Source: CALELM01 sp045617105
Lineage (GTDB): Bacteria; Bacillota; Negativicutes; Selenomonadales; Selenomonadaceae
Reading direction: 5' to 3'
Assembly (NCBI GenBank): GCA_045617105.1
Contig: JAZLHW010000048.1
Span: 1-64,000, forward strand
DNA length: 64,000 bases
In this document: positions 18,460 through 26,876 of the stretch, one piece after another
Layout of the letters: each line of letters begins with the position of its first letter
How positions within the stretch are numbered: the first letter of the stretch is position 1
The notes under the pieces: model-generated
What the model was told of the DNA's origin: nothing
Database searches by the model: none
What the model saw: only the letters and a program-made list of their open reading frames with translations
Program-made: the position numbers and the translations under genes

Positions 18460-20127
18460 TTGAGTACAAACTATAAAAACTACCTGCTTGCCGCCTTTTC
18501 CATCCTTTTTCCCCTATTTCTTATTCCTCATTGCGTGAATCCTGACTTTTGGTTTCTGTTAAATGACGGACGCTATGTCATGGAACACGGATTTCCCCAC
18601 ACAGAACCCTTTACCCTCCACGAAAATCTCCATTTCGTCATGCAGCAATGGCTGTCTGCTGTTATTTTTTGGAATGTATGGCATTTCTTTGGAGAAAGCG
18701 GTATCTCTGTCTTGGTGGCTTTCGTTGGCTTGCTCACTCTCCTTGCCTTTTATCGGCTTTGCTTTTTGAGCAGCGAAAGAAATCACTTGGCAGCTTCTCT
18801 TGTCACAGTCTTGGCCGGCATTCTTGCCATTCACATCTTTTTCCACGTTCGTCCGCAAATTTTTTCCACATTTTTCCTGCTTCTCTCCGTCCTTTGCATG
18901 GAACAACACCAACAGACAGGAAACATGAAATATCTTTTCCCTCTTCCTGTTTTCTCTATCCTTCTTTCCAATCTTCATGCCGCCATTTGGCCAATGCTTC
19001 TCGTCTTTATGCTTCCCTTCCTTATGGCATCGCTCCCCTGCAATGTAATATCCAAGTTTTCCATCTCAGGAAATCCTCGGTGCCTCAAGCCGCTCCTTTT
19101 CTCCGTTCCCCTGATCCTGCTCGCAGGACTTATCAATCCCTACGGCATAGAGGCAATTACCTATACCATGCACTCCTACGGAATTGACGTTATCAATGAA
19201 AATATTGTCGAAATGTTCCCATTGAGTTTTGGGAATACAACTGGAAAGCTCTTTCTCCCCATTCTTGCTGCAACGCTGATCCTCTGCACACGCGTCAAAA
19301 TGAAGCTGCAATATCTGCTTCTGTCCATTGGCTGCATGTACATGGCAATGAAAACCTGCCGCAGCCTCTTCTTCTTTCTTATGATGGGAACACTTCCCTT
19401 TTCCTTTGCCCTATCCAAGTTCCGCCTGCCGGAGATCAAGAAGCAAGATACCACTCCTGCCGCACTTCGCCGCCATCTCCTTATGATCACAGGGCTTCTC
19501 GCCATTCTAGCCCTGCAATTATGGAAAAGCATGGAAGAAATCTCAAGTATCGATACCAAAATGCAGGTTCTCTTTGGAATCATTGCCATCGCAACACTGT
19601 TCCTTCTCCTTGTCCCATCTAAGAACCTTTCCTTCCTTTCCATGGAAAACCTTCGCAATAAAGCTGCTGTTCTCCTCGTTTCTCTTTCATTCCTTACTTT
19701 TCTCTCGGCAGGTCACAAAAGCGATACATCGCAATATCTTCCAGAAGGCAAGGAAGGCATAGACTACCTTGCCGCTCATTTTTCACCCGATGAAGTTCGT
19801 CTTTGGACAGATTTTGTAGAAGGCTCCTATGCAGGATTTGTTGGATTTCATCCATACATCGACAGCCGTGCCGAAGTATTCATCAAGTCTCTCAACCACC
19901 AAAAGGATATCCTGCAAGAATACTCCGACTTAACTAACGGATGGATCTATTACAAAGATTTTCTCGATTCCTATCAATTCACTCACCTGCTGACCAAGAA
20001 TGGGAGTTACATAGACAACTGCCTCCTGCACGACAGTGACTACGAGATCCTCTGCGAATACGATGCCCACTCAGAAGACGGCACTATAACTCACTGCCGC
20101 CTGTTTGCAAAAAAGTCCAAGGGATAA
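18460..20127 (+). CDS. GT-C-like polytopic membrane protein
   Basis: 555 residues, about 12 membrane helices and a soluble C-terminal domain of about 130 residues. The first loop has NPDFWFLLNDGRYVMEHGFP and then TEPFTL, resembling the D-x-W, G-R and P-x-x-(D/E)-x-F pattern of GT-C glycosyltransferases and related unknown proteins. The C-terminal part contains LWTDFVEGSYAGFVGFHP and YIDSRAEVF, also found in such families. The likely donor would be a polyprenyl-phosphate sugar. Function is inference. The start is TTG at 18460 with AGGA upstream. It lies 49 bases after the acyltransferase gene and ends in a strong terminator. Confidence 0.75.
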   Translation: MSTNYKNYLLAAFSILFPLFLIPHCVNPDFWFLLNDGRYVMEHGFPHTEPFTLHENLHFVMQQWLSAVIFWNVWHFFGESGISVLVAFVGLLTLLAFYRLCFLSSERNHLAASLVTVLAGILAIHIFFHVRPQIFSTFFLLLSVLCMEQHQQTGNMKYLFPLPVFSILLSNLHAAIWPMLLVFMLPFLMASLPCNVISKFSISGNPRCLKPLLFSVPLILLAGLINPYGIEAITYTMHSYGIDVINENIVEMFPLSFGNTTGKLFLPILAATLILCTRVKMKLQYLLLSIGCMYMAMKTCRSLFFFLMMGTLPFSFALSKFRLPEIKKQDTTPAALRRHLLMITGLLAILALQLWKSMEEISSIDTKMQVLFGIIAIATLFLLLVPSKNLSFLSMENLRNKAAVLLVSLSFLTFLSAGHKSDTSQYLPEGKEGIDYLAAHFSPDEVRLWTDFVEGSYAGFVGFHPYIDSRAEVFIKSLNHQKDILQEYSDLTNGWIYYKDFLDSYQFTHLLTKNGSYIDNCLLHDSDYEILCEYDAHSEDGTITHCRLFAKKSKG

Positions 20128-20145
20128 CCCCTTGGACTTTTTTAT
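20111..20145. terminator. Bidirectional terminator
   Basis: AAAAGTCCAAGGG (20111-20123) and CCCTTGGACTTTT (20128-20140) pair perfectly around ATAA, with T's on both outgoing strands. The stop codon of the GT-C-like gene lies in the loop region. It separates that gene from the convergent oxidoreductase. Confidence 0.92.
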
Positions 20146-21692
20146 TTCTCTTCATGATATTCTTTTTCTGCATTGACCATCCATACTCTATGCCGGTTCT
20201 TGTTGCCATCTCGCACACATTGAACGGCTTCCATGGCACTCAACATGCTGTGATCCATGTTGTTGTAGCGGTGCTGCCCATTTCTTCCAATGCAATAGAG
20301 GTTTTCCACACCCTCCAAAAATTCCTGTACCTTTGGAAATTCCTTATAGCTGTCAAAGTAAGCAGGATACGCCTTCGGCACTCGAATGACCGTACTCTCC
20401 CTCACATCCTCGCTGTCAATAACATCGATTTTTTCCAGCTCCTCTATGGCAAATCGGATAATATCCGAATCCGTCCTTTCCCACATTTCGTCATGCTCCT
20501 GACAGAAATATTCCATTCCGATCCAAACCGTATCCTTGGGAGATCTCACCATATAGGGTGACCAATTATTGAATATCTGCAATCTCCCTACCTTGACCTC
20601 CGGCTCCTGCACATAGATCCAGCAATCCGGCACATTTCCATTGAAAGTTCTGATTTTCGTTTGGTTTTTCAGCTTCATCTTGTCCACCAAAAGACCTACC
20701 GTTATGAAATCCCGATAAGGAAGTTCCTTTGCCGTCCTGCGTACAGATTCCTGCACCATGGACGCAGGCATTCCCCCTACAAGCTCCGATATCGGCATGG
20801 AGGAAAAGAATACGTCCCCTTCCAAGCTCTGTTCTGTTCCATTCTCTGCAACCTGAACTCCCTGAACATGATGCACATTGTCCATCTGTATCCCAACGAC
20901 CTTGGCATGAAAATGTATCTCTCCGCCCATTCGTTCCACCTCGGAACGCAGCTTCTCCCAAAGCTGCCCGGGACCTAATTTAGGGTAATAAAATCTCTCT
21001 ATCAATGAAGTTTCTCCTGCCCCCTCCTTCTGCCCCATTGTCTTTTTTACAAAATCCATCAATGCTTTACTGAGAGAAAGCCCCTTGATACGCTGGCTGC
21101 CCCAATCCGCATCAATATCCTTCGGGTAGCGTCCCCATACCTTGTGCGTATAATCCCGAAAAAAGGTCTGGTACAGCTTCCTGCCGAAGCGATTGACCAT
21201 GAAATCCTCCAAATTTCGTTCCTTTCGCTGAAGCATCTGTGACAAGACGAAGCTTATCCCAATTTCCATCATGTTCCCAATGCCAAGGTTTTGAATGGTC
21301 TGCATACTGAGAGAAACTGGATAAGAAAAAAACTTGCGGCGGTAGAGAATACGGGACACTCGATTGCGGTTCAGCAGAACCTCATCCTCCCTCTCAGGAT
21401 TTGGCCCATTTTCCTCCAGCTTCGACTCCCTTTCCAAAAGCTTGTCATCCAATGCAGGTGCTCCCTGCAAGGGCAGAAGCTCCTTCCATAGCTTTACTAC
21501 CTCTTGATTCTTTGAAAAGAATCGATGCCCGCCTATATCCATGCGGTTTCCCTTGTAATTCACCGTGCGGGAAATCCCCCCCACAAAATCTTCCTGCTCC
21601 AAAATAATGGGATGAATATCTGTATTCTTGAGCAAATAATACGCAGCCGTAAGACCTGCAGGACCTGCTCCTATAATAATTGCCTTTTTCAA
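20142..21692 (-). CDS. FAD/NAD-dependent oxidoreductase, UDP-galactopyranose-mutase-like
   Basis: 516 residues. The N-terminus has a dinucleotide-binding motif (IIIGAGPAGLTAAYYLL), then VGGISRTVNYKGNRMDIGGH, as in amine-oxidase/UDP-galactopyranose mutase-type flavoproteins. The C-terminus has a second flavin contact (NLYCIGRNGQHRYNNMDHSM). It may act on a nucleotide sugar or lipid, and its neighbours are glycan genes, but the reaction is unknown. The start is TTG with AGGGGAG upstream. It is convergent with the GT-C-like gene and its upstream region is a 331-base AT-rich spacer. Confidence 0.8.
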   Translation of the reverse strand: MKKAIIIGAGPAGLTAAYYLLKNTDIHPIILEQEDFVGGISRTVNYKGNRMDIGGHRFFSKNQEVVKLWKELLPLQGAPALDDKLLERESKLEENGPNPEREDEVLLNRNRVSRILYRRKFFSYPVSLSMQTIQNLGIGNMMEIGISFVLSQMLQRKERNLEDFMVNRFGRKLYQTFFRDYTHKVWGRYPKDIDADWGSQRIKGLSLSKALMDFVKKTMGQKEGAGETSLIERFYYPKLGPGQLWEKLRSEVERMGGEIHFHAKVVGIQMDNVHHVQGVQVAENGTEQSLEGDVFFSSMPISELVGGMPASMVQESVRRTAKELPYRDFITVGLLVDKMKLKNQTKIRTFNGNVPDCWIYVQEPEVKVGRLQIFNNWSPYMVRSPKDTVWIGMEYFCQEHDEMWERTDSDIIRFAIEELEKIDVIDSEDVRESTVIRVPKAYPAYFDSYKEFPKVQEFLEGVENLYCIGRNGQHRYNNMDHSMLSAMEAVQCVRDGNKNRHRVWMVNAEKEYHEEK

Positions 21693-21948
21693 AATTCTCT
21701 CCCCTATTCCTCTACGCTTCTCTATTTGTCATTATACTAAATTTTTCAGCTATCTTCAATTTTTATGTTAATCTTTCATTCATTCCAGTATTATCACCAA
21801 TAATTATTTTATGTAATATTTATTAAACCAGCAATAGATATAGTTTTTTCGTGATTTATCTCTCTATTTTCATTTTAAATTATTTTAACTATCTAATTAA
21901 ATTACCAATATTTATTTTATGTAATATAAATAAATACTATTTATACTC

Positions 21949-21984
21949 AAAAAGCCGTAACTTTTAATAAAGCTACGGCTTTTT
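21949..21984 (-). terminator. Terminator of htpX
   Basis: AAAAAGCCGTA and TACGGCTTTTT form an 11-bp stem with a 14-base loop. On the minus strand it ends with a T run and lies 40 bases after the htpX stop. Confidence 0.85.
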
Positions 21985-21999
21985 AAACGAATATACACT

Positions 22000-22021
22000 A
22001 ACACAATATATATATTGTGTT
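22000..22021. repeat. Perfect 22-bp palindrome after htpX
   Basis: AACACAATATA followed by its exact reverse complement, two bases past the htpX stop codon. It may be a protein-binding site or part of a 3' structure; no known operator was recognised. Confidence 0.6.
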
Positions 22022-22023
22022 AA

Positions 22024-22881
22024 CTATCTTATTTCTCTTGCCTGTTGACGCAATCTCGCAACACGATCGCTCGTTTGTGGATGCGTACTAAAAAGGTTTG
22101 CCATGGACTTTTTGGCATTTTCCAATGGGTTGACGATGAACATGTGTGCCGTTGCAGGCGTTGCCTGTGCCATTGGCTGGGAGTTCCTTGCATAGTACTC
22201 CATCTTTTCCAAAGCATCTGCGAGATATTCCGGATGGCCGCAGATCTCACCGCCGCCATAATCTGCCTCAAACTCCCTTGAACGGGATATCGCCATCTGG
22301 ATCAAGCCTGCCGCTAACGGTGCAATGATAATCGTTGCCAAGGATCCCAAAAATCCCCCATGCTCCTCATCATCGGAACGTCCAAAGATTGCTGCCCACT
22401 GTGCCATATTTGCAATCCATGAAATCATCGTGGCAAAGGTTGCCGCAATCGTAGAGATCAAGATATCGTGGTGCTTCACATGCGCAAGCTCATGAGCCAC
22501 GACACCCGAAAGCTCGTTGTAGTTCAAGGTTCGCATGATTCCGGTCGTCACAGCAACTGCCGCATGCTCCGGATTTCTTCCCGTAGCAAAGGCATTTGGC
22601 TCAGGCGAATCAATAATGCAGACACGAGGCATAGGAAGCTCTGCACGAGCTGCCAAATTTTCTACCATGCGGTAAAGCTCCGGTGCCTCCGAAGGCCCTA
22701 TCTCCCTTGCATTGTACATCCGCAGTACCATGGAATCGCTGTTCCAATAGCTATAAAAATTCATTCCGATAGCAATCACAAACATAATGCTTGCACCGTG
22801 CGAACCTCCGATAGCCCCGCCAACTGCCACCAGCACGCCCATCAAAAGCGCCATCAGTATTGTTGTTTTTACGGTATTCAT
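22024..22881 (-). CDS. htpX: Membrane-bound zinc metalloprotease HtpX
   Basis: 285 residues, the usual HtpX length. The active-site HELAH motif is at about residues 130-134, with the third zinc ligand in the SREFEADYGG segment. Membrane helices lie at about 7-45 (two) and 150-200 (two). M48-family HtpX degrades misfolded membrane proteins under envelope stress. The start ATG has AGGAGG upstream. It is three bases downstream of the TerC gene and so is likely co-transcribed under its manganese-type riboswitch, an unusual pairing. Confidence 0.96.
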   Translation of the reverse strand: MNTVKTTILMALLMGVLVAVGGAIGGSHGASIMFVIAIGMNFYSYWNSDSMVLRMYNAREIGPSEAPELYRMVENLAARAELPMPRVCIIDSPEPNAFATGRNPEHAAVAVTTGIMRTLNYNELSGVVAHELAHVKHHDILISTIAATFATMISWIANMAQWAAIFGRSDDEEHGGFLGSLATIIIAPLAAGLIQMAISRSREFEADYGGGEICGHPEYLADALEKMEYYARNSQPMAQATPATAHMFIVNPLENAKKSMANLFSTHPQTSDRVARLRQQAREIR

Positions 22882-22884
22882 GTC

Positions 22885-23592
22885 TTATTCCTCCTTATTT
22901 TTCCCATGAGAACGCTTGTACCAGCCTATCGCCAGCACGACAATAATAAAAATAACCTTCAGCGGCACAGCATAATCTATCAGAATACTTCCCATCGCCT
23001 CATCGCTCGTCATCAACTCCGCCGCCGTATAGGCTAAAATAGCAGAGCCCATATAAATGAGGGCAGGTATCTTCTTCATCAGCATCAAGAAAAGCTGCGC
23101 CCCGCAGAGGACAATAGGAATGCTTACAAGCAAACCGCAGATGATCAAACTCCATTTCCCTTCTGGAACGGTATTGGCAACACCTGCCAAAGAAAGAATG
23201 TTGTCAATGCTCATGATGAAATCTGCTATCAAGATCGTCTTGACCGCTGCCCAGAAGCTTGCAGGCTGCTCTCCCTCCTTTAACTCTCCCTTATTCTCTG
23301 TCACCAGCTTGACAGCGATATAGAGAAGTGCTGCACCTCCGATAAATTCCAAATAAGGTGCTGCCAGCAAGCTAGTTGCAAACAAGGTACAAACGATACG
23401 AATTAGGACAGCCCCCATGCCGCCAATAAAGATCGCCTTCCCCCTGTTATGCTCCGGCAGGTTCTTGCAGGCAAGCGCGATCAAAATTGCATTGTCCCCC
23501 GAAAGAATGATATCCAGCATCAAGATTCCTGTCAAAGCTGCGATCCACTCCGGAGAAAACATTCCACTAAATAAATTTTCCAATACACTCAT
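22885..23592 (-). CDS. TerC family membrane protein, riboswitch controlled
   Basis: About 235 residues, seven or so membrane helices. It has LDIILSGDNAILIALACKNL and MSIDNILSLAG, the paired Asp-Asn motifs of TerC/YkoY/YjbE proteins, which export manganese or other metals, often to load secreted proteins. A yybP-ykoY riboswitch lies upstream, which supports a manganese role. The start is ambiguous: ATG at 23592 has GAGG eight bases upstream but touches the AAGGAG; a TTG at 23583 has AAGGAG nine bases upstream. Longer readings run into the riboswitch and are rejected. Confidence 0.92.
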   Translation of the reverse strand: MSVLENLFSGMFSPEWIAALTGILMLDIILSGDNAILIALACKNLPEHNRGKAIFIGGMGAVLIRIVCTLFATSLLAAPYLEFIGGAALLYIAVKLVTENKGELKEGEQPASFWAAVKTILIADFIMSIDNILSLAGVANTVPEGKWSLIICGLLVSIPIVLCGAQLFLMLMKKIPALIYMGSAILAYTAAELMTSDEAMGSILIDYAVPLKVIFIIVVLAIGWYKRSHGKNKEE

Positions 23593-23628
23593 CTCCTTTT
23601 CCTCAAATGCAGCCTGCATCTGAGATAC

Positions 23629-23682
23629 AAAAAGACCTTGTTCCACGAAAAAACAAAAGGTTCTTTCATGGAACAAGGTCTT
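23629..23682 (-). terminator. Riboswitch expression-platform terminator
   Basis: On the minus strand AAGACCTTGTTCCA pairs with TGGAACAAGGTCTT, followed by TTTTT. Its 5' arm is shared with the 3' strand of the aptamer's closing helix, so metal binding that closes the helix would prevent termination and turn on the downstream gene. Confidence 0.85.
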
Positions 23683-23762
23683 GCTTACAACAAATGCCGG
23701 CCACACCGGGCGGAAAAACCGCCGTACTGACGATGCCTGACCGTTAGGCTACTCCCCTTGTT
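23672..23762 (-). promoter_or_regulatory. yybP-ykoY manganese riboswitch aptamer
   Basis: On the minus strand the aptamer starts with AACAAGGGGAGTAGC and ends with GCAAGACCTTGTT, the conserved ends of the yybP-ykoY class, with the CGTCAGTAC and GGCCGGC internal blocks between. The closing helix is AACAAGG/CCTTGTT. This class senses Mn2+; it precedes a TerC gene, a known partner, and htpX. Confidence 0.93.
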
Positions 23763-23778
23763 AAGAATCTATGTAAGT

Positions 23779-23807
23779 ACTATATCATATCCCTGTTCAA
23801 CTTGCAA
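23779..23807 (-). promoter_or_regulatory. Promoter of the riboswitch-terC-htpX transcript
   Basis: On the minus strand TTGCAA (23807-23802), 17 bases, TATAGT (23784-23779), just upstream of the aptamer. Confidence 0.65.
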
Positions 23808-23813
23808 GCAAAA

Positions 23814-25847
23814 TCAAATATCAAGATTCTTGACCAGCTTCGCATTTTCTTCAATGAACTGACGGCGCGGCTCTACCTTATCTCCCATAAGAATCGTAAA
23901 AAGCTCATCGGCAAGCTCTGCATCCTCCATGTCCACCCGCAGCATCGTGCGTCCTTCTGGATCCATCGTGGTTTCCCAAAGCTGCTCCGGATTCATCTCA
24001 CCAAGACCTTTGTAGCGCTGTACCGTGATACCATCACGTCCAACCTCATCCAATTTCTTTGCCAGTTCCTCATCACTGTAGGTATACCAATTCTTTTTCC
24101 CCTTGCGTACCTGATAAAGAGGAGGCTGCGCAATGAACACATGCCCATGCTCAATAAGCGGCTTCATGTAACGATAGAAGAACGTCAAAAGAAGCGTCCT
24201 TATATGCGCACCGTCAACATCGGCATCTGTCATAATGATGATCTTGCCGTAACGCCTCTTGGAAAGGTCAAAATCATCACTGATCCCCGTACCGAATGCC
24301 GTAATCATTGTACGGATCTCAGCATTGGCAAAAATCTTGTCCAAACGTGCCTTTTCCACGTTCAAAATCTTGCCTCTTAGCGGCAGGATCGCCTGAAACC
24401 TGCGATCACGTCCCTGCTTGGCAGAACCGCCTGCAGAATCTCCCTCCACGATATAGATCTCTGCCTGCTCCGGATCCTTCACCGAGCAATCTGCCAACTT
24501 TCCGGGAAGGCTTGATACCTCCAGTGCATTCTTTCGCCTCGTCAGCTCACGAGCCTTGCGGGCAGCTTCCCTCGCCCTCGCCGCCATGATTGCCTTGTCA
24601 ATGATTTTCTTGGTAATGGCAGGATTTTCCTCAAAATACTCGGAAAGTCCCTCTGTCACAATGGAATCCACAATGCCGCGAACCTCGGAATTTCCAAGCT
24701 TCGTCTTGGTCTGTCCCTCAAACTGCGGCTCCCGAATCTTCAAGCTGATGACACAGGTAAGTCCTTCTCGAATGTCCTCGCCTGAGAGATTGCTGTCATT
24801 GTTTTTCAGGATATTTTGCTTGCGGGCAAAATCATTGGCAGCACGGGTAAGTGCCAGCTTGAAGCCTGCCAGATGCGTTCCGCCCTCTTCCGTATTGATG
24901 TTATTGACGAAGCTATAAATATTTTCCTGATAGCTGTCATTGTACTGCAAAGCAATTTCTACAACAGTGTCGTCCTTCGTCCCATTAAAGTAGATTGGCT
25001 CAGGATTGATTTTTTCCTTCTTTCGGTTCAAATGCTCCACAAAGGAACTGATTCCTCCATCGAAATGGAAGCTTTCAGACTTCCCGCCCTCTCGCTCGTC
25101 CTTCAACTGGATCGTAATGCCATGATTCAAGAAGGAAAGCTCACGCAGGCGATGGCGGAGCGTTTCATAGCTGTATTCCAAAACGGTAAAAATCTCAGGA
25201 TCTGGGCAAAAATGGACACGGGTTCCCGTAACTTCCGTATCTCCCGTAACCGTCAAGGACTTTTCCGTTACACCGCGCAGGAAGGAGATCTCATGAATCT
25301 TCCCGTCACGCTTTACCTGCACATCCATCGAAGTAGACAGGGCATTGACAACCGAAACGCCAACGCCGTGCAGTCCTCCCGATACCTTGTATCCATCGCC
25401 GCCAAACTTGCCTCCTGCATGAAGAACCGTAAGAACGACCTCCACTGCCGGCTTTCCGCTTTCGTGCATGTCAACCGGAATTCCTCGTCCATTATCCTGA
25501 ACCGTAATGCTGTTGTCCTCATGGATCACAACCTCAATGCAGTCACAATATCCTGCCAATGCCTCATCGATGGAATTGTCCACCACCTCATACACGAGAT
25601 GATGAAGCCCTCTCTCTGATGTGCTTCCGATATACATGCCCGGACGCTTGCGGACAGCCTCCAGCCCCTCCAAAATCTGAATCTGCTCCGCACCGTAGTC
25701 ACCCTCCACCGCAGTGACCTCAACGGCATCCTCATTCATGTGGATCTCTACACCTTCCCTGTCAGGCCCCTGCTCCATGATTTCCTCAAGAACCTCACGA
25801 CCATCTAACAGGCTCTGCTGTTCTGTCTTATCATTTTCCATTGCCAT
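23814..25847 (-). CDS. gyrB: DNA gyrase subunit B
   Basis: 677 residues. An N-terminal extension of about 50 residues precedes the usual start EQIQILEGLEAVRKRPGMYI. GHKL ATPase motifs (VVDNSIDEALAG; DNGRGIPVDMH; GGLHGVGVSVVNAL) and the TOPRIM motifs (EGDSAGGSAKQGRDR; ADVDGAHI) are present, and the C-terminus has KGLGEMNPEQLW. It supplies ATP hydrolysis for negative supercoiling with GyrA. It starts six bases after the DciA-like gene in the dnaA-side operon. The acidic extension is unusual; an internal start was considered, but the ATG at 25847 has GGGGAG nine bases away. Confidence 0.98.
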   Translation of the reverse strand: MAMENDKTEQQSLLDGREVLEEIMEQGPDREGVEIHMNEDAVEVTAVEGDYGAEQIQILEGLEAVRKRPGMYIGSTSERGLHHLVYEVVDNSIDEALAGYCDCIEVVIHEDNSITVQDNGRGIPVDMHESGKPAVEVVLTVLHAGGKFGGDGYKVSGGLHGVGVSVVNALSTSMDVQVKRDGKIHEISFLRGVTEKSLTVTGDTEVTGTRVHFCPDPEIFTVLEYSYETLRHRLRELSFLNHGITIQLKDEREGGKSESFHFDGGISSFVEHLNRKKEKINPEPIYFNGTKDDTVVEIALQYNDSYQENIYSFVNNINTEEGGTHLAGFKLALTRAANDFARKQNILKNNDSNLSGEDIREGLTCVISLKIREPQFEGQTKTKLGNSEVRGIVDSIVTEGLSEYFEENPAITKKIIDKAIMAARAREAARKARELTRRKNALEVSSLPGKLADCSVKDPEQAEIYIVEGDSAGGSAKQGRDRRFQAILPLRGKILNVEKARLDKIFANAEIRTMITAFGTGISDDFDLSKRRYGKIIIMTDADVDGAHIRTLLLTFFYRYMKPLIEHGHVFIAQPPLYQVRKGKKNWYTYSDEELAKKLDEVGRDGITVQRYKGLGEMNPEQLWETTMDPEGRTMLRVDMEDAELADELFTILMGDKVEPRRQFIEENAKLVKNLDI

Positions 25848-25853
25848 AGAAAC

Positions 25854-26840
25854 TTACTCCCCTATCTTTTTCTCTGCATAAAACGACCCATCTGCCCTTT
25901 TTCCGTGTCTTGACGAAATATAATCCCGCCTGCGTACCGGCTTGAATTTTTCCATCTTGGGTGACTGTGCCAAATCAAAACGAAGATCGTACATCGTCTT
26001 TCTTATGATATCCTCTGTCAAGCATTGCGGCGGCAGACATTTGTAGAGCATAACCAACCGCTTGGCTTCCAGCGTATCCAACTGATCCAATCTCGCTTCC
26101 TTTGCCCATATCTGCACCAAAGAAGCCCGCTGGCTGTTTAGCATATAGGTCGTGCATTCCGGCACATTTACCTTAACTTCCTTATAGGAAGCCCAAGGTA
26201 TATCCTGCAAGACCTTGCGAACCTCCTGACGAAGCCATGCCTCATGCTTTCCCTTGCAAACCGAACAACGAAGCTCCTTTTTTGGGCAAAGAGCACTGCA
26301 ATCCTTGCAGACATGCCATTCTTTCTCCTTCTTGAGCTTCGCTAGCTGCTGGTGCTTTATAGAAAGCCTCAGCAGATGTTTTTTCAGTTCCTCATCTTCA
26401 ACATTTTCGCATTGAACACGAATTTCTTGAAGCTCCGCCTCCGTGAGATTCACCTGCCGCAATTTTTTTTCAAAGTGAAAATCTTCTTCCTTTCCAAATT
26501 CACCTGAAATATCTGTAGGAGAGAAAGTTTGCTGCCTTTTTCCGAATCGAATTTCCCTTACCAGCCTTTCTCCGGCACAGTTATTGACGAGCTGAAGGAT
26601 CTCCAGCTGCCTCATTTGTATTTCGTTACGCCAAGACGGATTTTCTGCATAAAGCCAAAGCGTTTTCCCCTCTATGCCTACAGCTTGGACATTTTGAGCA
26701 ATCATCTGTCCTACAAGGCTTTGCCAACGGCACAGAACAAAATGACGGCGATACAGCTTCTCGGCCTTTGCGCCAAGGGAATGAATACTTTTGGGCAAGA
26801 TCCTGTCCAACAGCTCCAGCCCAGGGGTTCGTGTCTCCAT
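25854..26840 (-). CDS. dciA: DciA-like (DUF721) protein with zinc-ribbon
   Basis: 328 residues. The N-terminal 100 or so match DUF721/DciA (WQSLVGQMIAQNVQAVGIEG; LWLYAENPSWRNEIQMRQ). DciA proteins interact with the replicative helicase DnaB and help load it. After a Lys/Glu-rich linker comes a four-Cys zinc-ribbon-like block (CKDCSALCPKKELRCSVC) and a C-terminal region without a match I recognise. Typical DciA is about half this length. I chose ATG at 26840 with GAGGTG about seven bases upstream; a GTG at 26849 overlaps that site. It sits between recF and gyrB. Confidence 0.8.
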   Translation of the reverse strand: METRTPGLELLDRILPKSIHSLGAKAEKLYRRHFVLCRWQSLVGQMIAQNVQAVGIEGKTLWLYAENPSWRNEIQMRQLEILQLVNNCAGERLVREIRFGKRQQTFSPTDISGEFGKEEDFHFEKKLRQVNLTEAELQEIRVQCENVEDEELKKHLLRLSIKHQQLAKLKKEKEWHVCKDCSALCPKKELRCSVCKGKHEAWLRQEVRKVLQDIPWASYKEVKVNVPECTTYMLNSQRASLVQIWAKEARLDQLDTLEAKRLVMLYKCLPPQCLTEDIIRKTMYDLRFDLAQSPKMEKFKPVRRRDYISSRHGKRADGSFYAEKKIGE

Positions 26841-26876
26841 TCCTTTCACCTCTTGCTTGCAGAAACATCACTTTCG

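Larger units (their letters stand above)
21693..22023. other. AT-rich intergenic spacer with direct repeats
   Basis: No gene was found. It holds a 24-bp direct repeat (21796-21819 and 21904-21927; 23 of 24 bases identical) 108 bases apart, a terminator (21949-21984) and a perfect 22-bp palindrome (22000-22021). The promoter of the oxidoreductase gene must lie here but none stands out. Confidence 0.7.

Noticed and set aside
22885..23592. Tellurium resistance gene
   Set aside because: TerC family members with a yybP-ykoY riboswitch are linked to manganese; no other ter genes are present.
23593..23706. Long N-terminal extension of the TerC protein
   Set aside because: It would translate the riboswitch terminator.
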